DNA of 64,000 nucleotides from Streptomyces hygroscopicus subsp. hygroscopicus (GTDB lineage: Bacteria; Actinomycetota; Actinomycetes; Streptomycetales; Streptomycetaceae). The notes under the pieces were generated by a model that was given only the letters and a program-made list of their open reading frames with translations, made no database searches and was not told the DNA's origin. The position numbers and the translations under genes were made by a program. Below are positions 43,807-51,926 of this stretch, piece after piece (position 1 is the stretch's first letter; every line of letters starts with the position of its first letter). The stretch lies in NCBI RefSeq assembly GCF_030269125.1, contig NZ_BSSM01000014.1, positions 1 through 64,000 of the forward strand, read 5' to 3'.

Positions 43807-45051
43807 TCAGACCGCGGAGCCGCTGAGCACCCGCTCGGGCAGCGGCGCCGCCGCGCGCAGCGCCGCGTAGCCGAGCGCGGCCGAGGCCAGCGTGACGTGG
43901 TGGTGCCAGCCGCGGAACGAACGGCCCTCGAAGTCCCCGAGCCCGAAGTCCTCGTGCAGCCGGCGCAGGCCCGCACCGGCCAGGGAGCGCAGGTGGGCCA
44001 GCGGCAGCGCCTCGGCGAGCCGCCTGGCCGGCAGGTTCGTCAGCCAGTACGCGCGCGGCTCGGGCCGCCCGAACGGCCAGTCCGTGACCAGGTAGCGGGG
44101 GACCGGCCGGTGCGCCGGGGTGGCCCGGCCGGCCGCCGGCGGTGAGCACAGCAGCGCGGGCGTGGACAGGAACTGCGAGCGGTGCCTGCGCTCGCTCACC
44201 CGGTCGTGCCAGCTGACCGGGGTGCGCTCGGTGCGCCGGGCCACGTGCTCGGCGAGGTCGCCGACCGTGCCGCGCACCGCGGGCAGCGCGGAGTGCGGCC
44301 GGGGCATGGTGACGGCGGTGCGCGGCGACACCTGCACGAGATAGCCGAGGCCGCGCGCCTCCAGGGCGCACAGCAGCGGATCGGTCTCCGCCTCGTGGCG
44401 CCAGTCCGCGAGCACCGGACGCGGCTCCAGCAGCCACTCCTCGGTCATCTCGTCGATCGCCTCGATGACGGACTGCCAGCGGGGCCTGGAGCGCTCCTGC
44501 GGGGGCACGTGCGCGGCCCGGCGCAGTTGCTCGTCGCCGTCCCAGCGGGGCGGCAGCAGCAGCCGCCAGTTCACCGGCAGGCCCCCGCCGGCGCCCACCA
44601 GGGAGACGGCACAGGCGAGCTGGCAGTTGACGGTGCGCTCCTGGGACGGCGCGTACTGGCGTGCCACACCCACCGAGCGGTCGCCGTTCTTGACGAAGAC
44701 GACCTCGTCCACCGACCACGCCTCGGTCACGAAGGCTCGGGCCAGGCGCAGCGCCGTCTGCCGGCGCACCGGGCCGCACTCCCACGGGCTCTGGTGCACG
44801 AACTGCTGGAGCTGCTGCACGGCCGGCCGCCCGAGCACATGCTCGGAGATCCGGGTCGGCGTCTTGCGGCCGGGCACGGACAGCAGGCCGCGCAGATAGA
44901 CCTCGCCCCAGCGCCGCTGGTCGGAGCGGGCCAGCTCCCGGAACAGGTCGCCGCAGTACGACTGGAAGGACAGGGCGGAGGGGGGAGTCGGAGAGGACAC
45001 AATGCTCCCAAGGCGGTGCGGATCTAAGGGCGTGAACAGGGACTCAGTCAT
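43807..45051 (-). CDS. IS701-family-like transposase, last gene of glucan operon
   Basis: The 414-residue DDE-type protein resembles Streptomyces IS701-like transposases: RRDQRRW-like RSDQRRWGEVYLRGLLSVPGRK, QQFVHQSPW, VDEVVFVKNG with VGVARQY (first Asp), PVLADWRHEAETDPLL (second Asp) and GDFEGRSFRGWHHHVTL (Glu). All three catalytic acids appear to be present. Its ATG overlaps the AGE-epimerase/STAS stop by 8 bp, as in a settled operon, and no flanking inverted repeats were recognised. It may be a domesticated transposase-derived protein, or an insertion that happened to fuse neatly. The terminator at 43763-43798 ends the operon. Confidence 0.8.
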   Translation of the reverse strand: MTESLFTPLDPHRLGSIVSSPTPPSALSFQSYCGDLFRELARSDQRRWGEVYLRGLLSVPGRKTPTRISEHVLGRPAVQQLQQFVHQSPWECGPVRRQTALRLARAFVTEAWSVDEVVFVKNGDRSVGVARQYAPSQERTVNCQLACAVSLVGAGGGLPVNWRLLLPPRWDGDEQLRRAAHVPPQERSRPRWQSVIEAIDEMTEEWLLEPRPVLADWRHEAETDPLLCALEARGLGYLVQVSPRTAVTMPRPHSALPAVRGTVGDLAEHVARRTERTPVSWHDRVSERRHRSQFLSTPALLCSPPAAGRATPAHRPVPRYLVTDWPFGRPEPRAYWLTNLPARRLAEALPLAHLRSLAGAGLRRLHEDFGLGDFEGRSFRGWHHHVTLASAALGYAALRAAAPLPERVLSGSAV

Positions 45052-47206
45052 GGGCGCACGCGTCCCCGCCCTCCAGGAGGAAGGCGTCGGTGGCGAGCAG
45101 CGCGTCCGCGACGTCGGGCAGGGCGCAGCCGACGATGACGAAGTCGACGTCGAGCCCGGCCTTGGTGCGCTGGAAGAGGAGTTCGTTGATGGCGGGCCGG
45201 CCCATCGCCGCGACCTCGCACAGGTGGAACTCCACGCGCTGGGGCTCGGCCGCCATCACCTCGGCCAGGATGCGCCGGAACTTCTCCAGCTCCGCGGTGT
45301 CGATGACACCGGCGCAGCGCACGTGCGCGGTGCCGCCGTCGAACTCGGTGCGCATCCGCAGCCGCATCTGCGCGGCCTCCAACTCCACGCGCACCCGCAC
45401 CGGTTCGCCGCCCTCGGGCAGCCGGACGGTCAGTTCCTTCGCGTCGAAGTGGTGGTGCGGCAGCCCGTCCACCCACACCCCGGTCAGCTCCACGGAACCG
45501 GCGGGCAGCAGATCGGGCGCGACCCGCAGCGTGCGCTCCGGAAGGTCGTCGGGGCGCGGGCGGAAGTGCAGGGTGAGGGTGTCGTTGCTGATGAGCAGGC
45601 CGGTGTAGGCGGCGGCCAGGTAGCACAGCTCCAGGGAGTGGTAGCCGGCCATGGAATGGCTGCCCTTGAGGCGCTCCGTGCCGAGCAGGTACGGGATGCC
45701 GTTGGCCTGCACGTTGAAGTACACGCCGCCGTCGTCGTAGTCGAGGAAGAAGGCGTTGTGGAACGACGCCGCCTCGCGCGCGAGACGCAGGTGCTCGGGG
45801 TCGTTCGTGGTGCCGGCCAGGATCAGGTAGGCGAGGATCGCCTGCTCCTGCTGCCACCAGGCCTTGCGGTCGTGCCAGACCATGCGGTGCATCCCGCTGT
45901 CCGGGTCGGCCTTGCGCTCGACCACGTCGTACCAGCCGCCGCGCGTCTGGTCGCTGCCCACAGCCGGCATGATCTCCGCGATGCGCTCGGCGAGCGTGCC
46001 GTAACCGTCCTTGTCCACGAGGGACCTGATGCGGGTCAGGTTCCAGGCGATCTTCAGGTTGTGGCCGACGACGGCCCGGTCCTGCTGCCAGCCCCAGGTG
46101 CGGTCGGGGGACCAGTCGGCGTGGAACCGTTCCTGCACGAACGGGCTGTTCGGCTCGTCCGGGAAGCGCTCGACGATCGTGTCCGCGGTCTCCTCCAGGA
46201 GGTTCGCGAAGTCCTGTCGCCCGGTGGCGAGGTACGCGTTGATCAGGTACGCCGGGGCGTGGTCGCCGATCGAGTTCCAGTTCTTGCGCGACCGGTTGGG
46301 CCCGAGCGAGTCGGCGCCGGGGTCGAGGGTGATCGGGTCGAGGTGCGAGAAGAACCCGCCCTGCTCCCGGTCCCGGAAGAACCGTTCGAACAGCGCGACC
46401 GTGCCGTCGATGTCCTTGAGGATCCGCGGATCGCCGGTGATCCGGTAGGTCTGGGTGGGACCGGCGAGCGCGTAGATCTGCTCGTACATCGGGATCGCGT
46501 CGACGTCGTCACCGAACTCCGAGGCGTAGACCTTGCGCTGGCCGTTCGGGGTGACGTCGATGCCGTGGTACCAGTAGACGAACCCGTCCTGGTCGTCGGC
46601 GACCCGCATGTGCTCGCGCAGGTACTCGGTGCCCGACTCGGCCGCGTCCAGGAAGCGGTCCTCGCCGGTCAGCAGGTACGCCGTCGCCAGGCCGTACACC
46701 AGCCGGGAGATGGTGTCGGTCTCCTGGCGCACGTCCTCGCCGTCGAAGTCGGGCAGGTGCGTGCCGTGCAGCGTCAGCTGCGTGCGGAAGTTGCGCCAGT
46801 CGTACGTGCCGTCGGGGAAGTGGCCGCGCAGGTAGAAGTCGGCGATGGCGGCCGCCTGCTGGACCCACCAGGACGGGTGCTCGAAGACGTAGCTGCCGCG
46901 GCGCTCCTCGGGGAAGGTGATCTCCTTCGCCTCGAACCGCTCGCCGTCCTCCCACTCGTAGTGGATGCCGTACGCGAAGAGGTAGCGGCCCTCGGCGAGC
47001 ATGTCCAGGGTGGCGCCGGTGGTGTCGCGGTAGGCGTCGCCGAGGTTGCGCACGATGCGGGAGGCGACGTTGTGCGACAGGTGGACGGTGAACTCCCGGT
47101 CGTCCGAGGTGCGCAGACCGAAGCGGCGGCCGGTGGGGCTGAAGTACGTGACGTAACCGGCGAGAGTGTCGGAGAACGTGCGGCGACGTGCTGCGGTTCC
47201 ACTCAT
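45044..47206 (-). CDS. AGE-family epimerase/isomerase fused to C-terminal STAS-like domain
   Basis: The 720-residue protein has an N-terminal beta segment (FSDTLAGYVTYFSPTGRRFGL). An (alpha/alpha)6 barrel of the N-acylglucosamine 2-epimerase/cellobiose 2-epimerase family follows at about 85-510 (WWVQQAAAIADFYLRGHFPDG, GDHAPAYLINAYLATG, VVGHNLKIAWNLTRI, WWQQEQAILAYLILAG). A beta segment and a STAS-like domain lie at about 620-715 (HVRCAGVIDTAELEKFRRILAEV). The phosphorylatable Ser of anti-anti-sigma factors is not seen; the loop reads AAMGRPAINELL. Sugar epimerisation or isomerisation is inferred. ATG overlaps the glgX stop, so the genes are co-expressed. Confidence 0.85.
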   Translation of the reverse strand: MSGTAARRRTFSDTLAGYVTYFSPTGRRFGLRTSDDREFTVHLSHNVASRIVRNLGDAYRDTTGATLDMLAEGRYLFAYGIHYEWEDGERFEAKEITFPEERRGSYVFEHPSWWVQQAAAIADFYLRGHFPDGTYDWRNFRTQLTLHGTHLPDFDGEDVRQETDTISRLVYGLATAYLLTGEDRFLDAAESGTEYLREHMRVADDQDGFVYWYHGIDVTPNGQRKVYASEFGDDVDAIPMYEQIYALAGPTQTYRITGDPRILKDIDGTVALFERFFRDREQGGFFSHLDPITLDPGADSLGPNRSRKNWNSIGDHAPAYLINAYLATGRQDFANLLEETADTIVERFPDEPNSPFVQERFHADWSPDRTWGWQQDRAVVGHNLKIAWNLTRIRSLVDKDGYGTLAERIAEIMPAVGSDQTRGGWYDVVERKADPDSGMHRMVWHDRKAWWQQEQAILAYLILAGTTNDPEHLRLAREAASFHNAFFLDYDDGGVYFNVQANGIPYLLGTERLKGSHSMAGYHSLELCYLAAAYTGLLISNDTLTLHFRPRPDDLPERTLRVAPDLLPAGSVELTGVWVDGLPHHHFDAKELTVRLPEGGEPVRVRVELEAAQMRLRMRTEFDGGTAHVRCAGVIDTAELEKFRRILAEVMAAEPQRVEFHLCEVAAMGRPAINELLFQRTKAGLDVDFVIVGCALPDVADALLATDAFLLEGGDACAHD

Positions 47207-49308
47207 CGGGGGGTTTCCTTCGCTTCAGGCAGGGCCGCGAGCAGCACGACGCTGCGGCCCTGGGCGTGGAAGGTGTCGTCGTCGTGGCGCTCTTCCTGGC
47301 CGGCCGGAAGGAGGTCGCGCGGGCCGGCCTGGGCGGTGTCGAGGACGCGGTGCCAGCGGTGTCCGCGGACCCTCGGCAGCTCGAAGTCCAGTCCCAGGTG
47401 GTACATGTTCAGAATCAGATGCAGGTCGGGATCGCCGTGGAACCCGCCGAGCGTGCAGGCCAGGACTCGGGCGTTGGTGTCCTCCCATCCGGGCTGCTCC
47501 AGTCGGGTGCCGTGCCATGTGATGTCCGGCAGCTGCCTGGAGTTGAGGTGCCCGGTGTAGAAGTGGGGTGCGCGGAAGGTGCGGTAGCGGCGGCGCAGCT
47601 CGATCAGGCGCCGGGTGAACTCGAAGGTCTCCTCCTCCTTCTCCGCCTGCTCCCAGTCCAGCCAGGACGTCGGGTTGTCCTGGCAGTACGCGTTGTTGTT
47701 GCCGCTCTGGCTGTTGCGGAACTCGTCGCCCGCCAGCAGCATCGGCACGCCCCTGCTGAGCATCATGATCGACAGCAGGTTCTTGATCTGCCGCACCCGC
47801 AGCCGCTCCACGGCGGGGTCGTCGCTGGGGCCCTCGGCCCCGCAGTTCCAGCTGAAGTTCTCGTGCGCGCCATCGGTGTCGGCCTCGCCGTTGGCGTAGT
47901 TGTGCTTGTGGTCGTAGCTCACCAGGTCGTTGAGGGTGAAGCCGTCGTGACAGGTGACGAAGTTGATGCTGTTGGTGGGCAGTTCCTTCTGCGGCCCGAA
48001 CAGGTCCTCGGAGCCGCCGAGCCGCTTGGCGAGATCGCCGACCACCCCGGCGTCGCCGCGCACGAAGCGCCGTACGTCGTCCCGGAACGGCCCGTTCCAC
48101 TGTGCCCAGCGCTTCCCGGGGAAGCGGCCCACCTGGTAGAGGCCGCCACCGTCCCACGGCTCGGCGATGATCTTCGTCTCGGCGAGCACCTTGGACAGCT
48201 CGATCGCCCACAGCACGGGCGGCACCGCCATCTCGTAGCCCTGGTCGCCTCGCGACAGTTCGGAGGCCAGGTCGAAGCGGAAGCCGTCGACGTGGTGCTC
48301 GGTGACCCAGTACTCCAGGGACTCGATGATGAACTTGGCGACGAAGGGATGGTTGGCGTTGACCGCGTTGCCGCAGCCGGTGAAGTCCATGTAGTGGCTG
48401 CGGTCCTGCGGCCACAGGTGGTAGTACGCCTCGTTGGCCTGGCCGCGGAAGCTGATGGTCGGGCCGAACTCGTTGCCCTCGCTGGTGTGGTTGAAGACGA
48501 CGTCGAGGATCACCTCGATGCCGGCCTGGTGCAGCGCCTTGACCATGTCCCTGAACTCCGCGATGTGCGTGTTCAGATGGGGCGACGTGCAGTAGCCGGT
48601 GTGCGGCGCGAAGAAGCCGTAGGGGTCGTAGCCCCAGTAGTTGTGCAGCGGGGTGCCGTCCGGACCGGCGCGCAGGACCTGTGTCTCGTCGAAGTCGAAG
48701 ACCGGCAGCAGCTCGACGGCGGTGACGCCGAGCCGCTTGAGGTGCGGGATCTTCTCCACGACCGCGGAGAACGTCCCCGGGTGCGCGACCCGTGACGTGG
48801 GGGAGGCCGTCATGCCGCGCACGTGCATCTCGTAGATGACCGTGTCCTGCATCGGCGTGCGCAGCGGCTGGTCGCCCTCCCAGTCGTAGTCGTCCAGGTC
48901 CACGACGAGGCTGCGCATGCACGTCTCGACGTTGTCCTGGAGGCCGATGGCGAGCGTGCGGTTCCAGCGGGAGTTGATGTTGGCGCGGGCGTACGGGTCG
49001 AGCAGCACTTTGCGGTGGTCGAAGCGGGTGCCGGACCGCTTGGGGTCGCGCGGTCCGTCCATCCGGTACGCGTAGACCTGCCCGGCGCCGATCCCGGCGA
49101 CATGGCAGTGCCAGAAGTGGAAGCTGCGGTGCTTGTCCGGGTGCAGGTGGATGGTCTGCGAGGGCTCCGGGTCGTCGCACTTGTCGAAGAGCAGCAGGTC
49201 CACGCGGGTGGCGTGCTCGGAGAAGACGGAGAAGTTGACTCCGCCGTCGACGACGGTGGAACCCAGAGGCTGGGGGCGTCCCGCCGAGATCTGCGGCGCC
49301 TCGGTCAT
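47203..49308 (-). CDS. glgX: glycogen debranching enzyme (isoamylase type)
   Basis: The 701-residue GH13_11 enzyme hydrolyses alpha-1,6 branches of glycogen. A CBM48 domain (GVNFSVFSEHATRVDLLLFD) precedes the barrel. The catalytic Asp is in HHVDGFRFDLASELSR, the Glu in KIIAEPWDGGGLYQVG and the second Asp in NFVTCHDGFTLNDLVSYDHKHN. ATG 49308 is chosen because GGAG lies 6 bases upstream; GTG 49326 would add six residues. It overlaps the AGE-STAS gene by 4 bp and follows the NAD(P)-binding protein by 92 bp. It opposes GlgB, so the cluster encodes both building and trimming of glucan. Confidence 0.96.
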   Translation of the reverse strand: MTEAPQISAGRPQPLGSTVVDGGVNFSVFSEHATRVDLLLFDKCDDPEPSQTIHLHPDKHRSFHFWHCHVAGIGAGQVYAYRMDGPRDPKRSGTRFDHRKVLLDPYARANINSRWNRTLAIGLQDNVETCMRSLVVDLDDYDWEGDQPLRTPMQDTVIYEMHVRGMTASPTSRVAHPGTFSAVVEKIPHLKRLGVTAVELLPVFDFDETQVLRAGPDGTPLHNYWGYDPYGFFAPHTGYCTSPHLNTHIAEFRDMVKALHQAGIEVILDVVFNHTSEGNEFGPTISFRGQANEAYYHLWPQDRSHYMDFTGCGNAVNANHPFVAKFIIESLEYWVTEHHVDGFRFDLASELSRGDQGYEMAVPPVLWAIELSKVLAETKIIAEPWDGGGLYQVGRFPGKRWAQWNGPFRDDVRRFVRGDAGVVGDLAKRLGGSEDLFGPQKELPTNSINFVTCHDGFTLNDLVSYDHKHNYANGEADTDGAHENFSWNCGAEGPSDDPAVERLRVRQIKNLLSIMMLSRGVPMLLAGDEFRNSQSGNNNAYCQDNPTSWLDWEQAEKEEETFEFTRRLIELRRRYRTFRAPHFYTGHLNSRQLPDITWHGTRLEQPGWEDTNARVLACTLGGFHGDPDLHLILNMYHLGLDFELPRVRGHRWHRVLDTAQAGPRDLLPAGQEERHDDDTFHAQGRSVVLLAALPEAKETPR

Positions 49309-49400
49309 GGTGGTCTCCGTTTTCACGACAATGGGGGTGTACGGGTGCCGGTGTGACGACGATGGGGGTCTGCGGGGTCCGGTCCGGCGGCGGACCGGGG

Positions 49401-50117
49401 TCAGGCCAGGGCGCGCGCCGGCACGGACTCGTCGGCGCTGAGCCCGGCGAACAACTGCTCCCAGTCGCCCGGCGGGTTGCCCGCGCCGTTGCGCATCTCG
49501 AAGGTCAGGCCCTTCGCGGACGGGCAGTACAGGGCCTGCACGCAGGCCTCGGCCACGTCCTGGAGGGCGACGTAGCCGTCGCGGCGGTCGCCCTGTTCCA
49601 GGTGGACGCGGCCGTCGTCGGCCAGTTCGGCCCGGTCGGTCAGCCAGCCGGGGCGGATGATCGTGTAGTCGAGCCCGGAGGCGCGGACCGCGTTCTCGCC
49701 GGCGAGGCGCCAGTCGAGCATCCGCCCGTAGGCGTTCATCGGGTGCTCGGGGCGGGTCACATGGCGCTGGCTGACGAGCACGAACTGGGCGCGCCCGAAG
49801 GCGTCCTGGCGCAGCAGCGCGTCCAGGGTGTTCAGCACACCGGAGTGCAGGGTGCTCTGCGGGCTGTCGGGTCCGGTGGTGTCGGTGCCGGGCTCCACCG
49901 TGTAGACGACGGCCGAGCAGTCGCGCAGCGGGACGGAGAGGGACTGCGGGTCGCGTACGTCACCGAGGAAGAAGCGGGCGCGGGGCGGCAGGTGGCGCCG
50001 GGCGCGCTCGGTGCTGCGGCCGATCACGCGGACGCTCTCCCCGCGGTCGAGTAACTTGCGGGTGACGATCCGGCCGACCCGGCCGGTGCCGCCGATCACG
50101 GCGATGGCAGTGTTCAC
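49401..50117 (-). CDS. NAD(P)-binding atypical SDR (NmrA-like)
   Basis: The 238-residue Rossmann protein begins AIAVIGGTGRVGRIVTRKLLDRGESVRVIGR (GGxGxxG). It has FFLGDVRDPQSL and a middle RHVTRPEHPMNAYGRMLDWRLAGENAVRASGLDYTIIRPGWL. The canonical YxxxK is replaced by an atypical arrangement (NAYGRMLDWR), as in NmrA/HSCARG-like redox sensors. An oxidoreductase or NADPH-sensing role is inferred. It lies between the nucleotidyltransferase and glgX in the leftward operon, 36 bp after the former. Confidence 0.82.
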   Translation of the reverse strand: MNTAIAVIGGTGRVGRIVTRKLLDRGESVRVIGRSTERARRHLPPRARFFLGDVRDPQSLSVPLRDCSAVVYTVEPGTDTTGPDSPQSTLHSGVLNTLDALLRQDAFGRAQFVLVSQRHVTRPEHPMNAYGRMLDWRLAGENAVRASGLDYTIIRPGWLTDRAELADDGRVHLEQGDRRDGYVALQDVAEACVQALYCPSAKGLTFEMRNGAGNPPGDWEQLFAGLSADESVPARALA

Positions 50118-50153
50118 GGTGCTCTCCTGAGGGGGGTGGCGGGGGTGTGGGTC

Positions 50154-51494
50154 TCACACCCACCGCAGGACGTCGTCCGAGCTGGTGAGCTGGGTGCCGC
50201 TGGGCACGCCGGAGACGGCCGGCACGCGCAGCCGCGGATAGACGCTGACGCCCGACAGCCGGGTGCCCGACCACAGCTGGGCACCGTCGCCGACGGCGGA
50301 GAGGGCTTCGAGCCGGACCGGGTCGCGGGCGTCGGAGCGCACCTGCACCATCGGGCCCACGTACGAGTCGCTGATGTGCGCGTACGCCCCGATGACGGCG
50401 GAGTCGCCGAGCACGCTGCCCTCGACCTGGGCGCCTTCGTGCAGGTCGACACCGTCGCCGACGTCGGTGGCGCGCAGCCGGACGCCGGCGCCGACCTCCA
50501 CGTGCCGGCCGATGCGCACGCCGGGGCCGATGACGACGCTGCCCTCGGCGATCTTCTGGGCGAGGGTGGTGCCGGTGATGTGGTCCTTGGAGCGCAGGCT
50601 GGACTCGTGGATCCAGTACCGCGGGTTCGTGCTCAGCGGGGCGCCGAGGGCGCGGTCCAGCTGCGGGTAGAGCCCGTTGAGCGCGTCGCCGAGGGTGTCC
50701 AGGTAGTCGTGGATGTTGCCCAGGTCGCCCAGGCGGGCGATGGGTTCGACGGCCACCGGGTGGCCGAGGCCGACGAGGCGCGGCAGCAGGTCGTTGCCCC
50801 AGTCGAGGCGCTGCTGGGCGAGGCGGATGAGTTCGGGGGTGCGCGCGGCGAGCCGGAGCCGGGCGCAGTCGATGAGGTACATCCCGGCGTTGGTGGCCAG
50901 GGTGCGCGGTCCGCCCGGCCGGGTGATCTCGGGGAACTCCCGCTCGATGACGGACAGGCGCGGCTTCTCCAGGAAGCCGCAGACCAGGTGCTCGGGGGTG
51001 GTCCGCATGACGCCGTACTTGCCGGCGATCACCTCGGGGGTGCGGGAGACGGCGGCCACGGTGACCACCGCGTCGGTGTTCCGCTGGGCGGTGAGCAGCC
51101 TCTCCAGCGAGAACTCGAACAGCGAGTCGACGGGGAGCACGAGCGCTGTCCCCGTCAGGTTCCACTGTTCCAGGTTGTGCAGGGTGGCCGCGCCCGAGCC
51201 GACGTTGTACGGGTCGAAGCGGGCCCGTGAGTAGTCGATCTCCACGCCGTGGCGCTCTCCGTGACCGAGGACCAGCTTGATCTGACTGCGGTTCTCCATC
51301 CCCTGCGCGACCACGTAGAAGCGACGTATGCCCTGATCACGGCAGGCCTCCACGATCCACTCGATGAGTGGCCTGCCGGCGAACGGAATGAGCGCCTTGC
51401 TGCGGATGTAGTCGGCCGACTGGAGGGTGATGGGTTTCGCCCGCTCCCCCCTGCCGCCCGCCAGGATGATGCCGACCGTGCTGTCGTCCCCCAT
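50154..51494 (-). CDS. sugar-1-phosphate nucleotidyltransferase with left-handed beta-helix
   Basis: The 446-residue protein has an N-terminal nucleotidyltransferase domain with signature GIILAGGRGERAKPITLQSADYIRSKALIPFAGRPLIEW, VGSGAATLHNLEQ and LVLPVDSLFEF. A C-terminal hexapeptide left-handed beta-helix runs from about 300 to 430 (GSVVIGPGVRIGRHVEVGAGVRLRATDVGDG). It differs from canonical GlgC, which has the LMPLTADRAKPAVPFGG block, and looks more like mannose/glucose-1-phosphate nucleotidyltransferases. The nucleotide and sugar are not determinable. It is first of the leftward operon; ATG 51494 is preceded by a TTGACT-containing A+T-rich promoter region. Confidence 0.85.
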   Translation of the reverse strand: MGDDSTVGIILAGGRGERAKPITLQSADYIRSKALIPFAGRPLIEWIVEACRDQGIRRFYVVAQGMENRSQIKLVLGHGERHGVEIDYSRARFDPYNVGSGAATLHNLEQWNLTGTALVLPVDSLFEFSLERLLTAQRNTDAVVTVAAVSRTPEVIAGKYGVMRTTPEHLVCGFLEKPRLSVIEREFPEITRPGGPRTLATNAGMYLIDCARLRLAARTPELIRLAQQRLDWGNDLLPRLVGLGHPVAVEPIARLGDLGNIHDYLDTLGDALNGLYPQLDRALGAPLSTNPRYWIHESSLRSKDHITGTTLAQKIAEGSVVIGPGVRIGRHVEVGAGVRLRATDVGDGVDLHEGAQVEGSVLGDSAVIGAYAHISDSYVGPMVQVRSDARDPVRLEALSAVGDGAQLWSGTRLSGVSVYPRLRVPAVSGVPSGTQLTSSDDVLRWV

Positions 51495-51534
51495 CGCTTG
51501 TCCCGCCCTCCAGGCCGACTTGTCGATGAAAGTG

Positions 51535-51563
51535 ATTCAACAGCACGAGTCATGTGGAGTCAA
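51535..51563 (-). promoter_or_regulatory. promoter-like TTGACT-N17-TTGAAT with internal ATGACT
   Basis: On the minus strand, 41 to 69 bases upstream of the nucleotidyltransferase start, TTGACT (51563-51558), ATGACT (51553-51548) and TTGAAT (51540-51535) follow one another. TTGACT and TTGAAT are 17 bp apart. The arrangement closely resembles the TTGACT-N17-TTGACT with an internal CTGACT before the small-peptide gene, and CACATGAC also occurs upstream of the HTH-TPR gene. Shared regulation is inferred. Confidence 0.45.
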
Positions 51564-51926
51564 CTGCTCTGTCATTTTCGCAGGTTGACGCAGTGGCAGG
51601 CAGTCAAGTGGGATTCCGCCAGGGCGGGGGAGGACCGGCGTGGGCGTGGTGTCCTCGGGCGCGCGAAGGCACCGGGGCGGGGGCCGCTCCGGGGTGGGGG
51701 CCGCTCCGGGGTGGGGGCCGCTCCGGGGTGGGGGCCGCTCCGGGGTGGGCGTGGGCGGTAGGGGATCGAGCGGTGGGGTGCGGGCGGGCGCGCGCGACGG
51801 CGTGGCTCCGCCGCCACGGGCGCCTCGCCGCGCGCCCCGCCGGGGACGCCTCGGGACTCCCCGTCAGGGACGCGGCGTCACGGCCGCCTCGCTACGGCCG
51901 CCCCGCTACGACGGGACTCGTCCCCG
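51564..51926. other. non-coding G-rich region with tandem repeat
   Basis: No credible gene lies between the nucleotidyltransferase promoter and the end of the MmyB-type regulator gene. The region contains the 17-bp tandem array at 51674-51749 and several GC-rich short repeats such as CCGCCTCGCTACGGCCGCCCC-like segments. Confidence 0.5.
51674..51749 (+). repeat. 17-bp tandem repeat, about 4.5 copies
   Basis: The unit GGGGTGGGGGCCGCTCC occurs three times without change (51691-51707, 51708-51724, 51725-51741). It is preceded by one copy with T to C (51674-51690) and followed by a partial copy GGGGTGGG. Runs of four and five G suggest possible G-quadruplex formation on the plus strand. The array lies in non-coding DNA downstream of the regulator gene. 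Confidence 0.9.

Noticed and set aside
43807..45051. Loss of the first catalytic Asp in the IS701-like transposase
   Set aside because: Aligning by eye, VDEVVFVKNG keeps the Asp-Glu of the IDETG-type motif, so the catalytic set looks complete.
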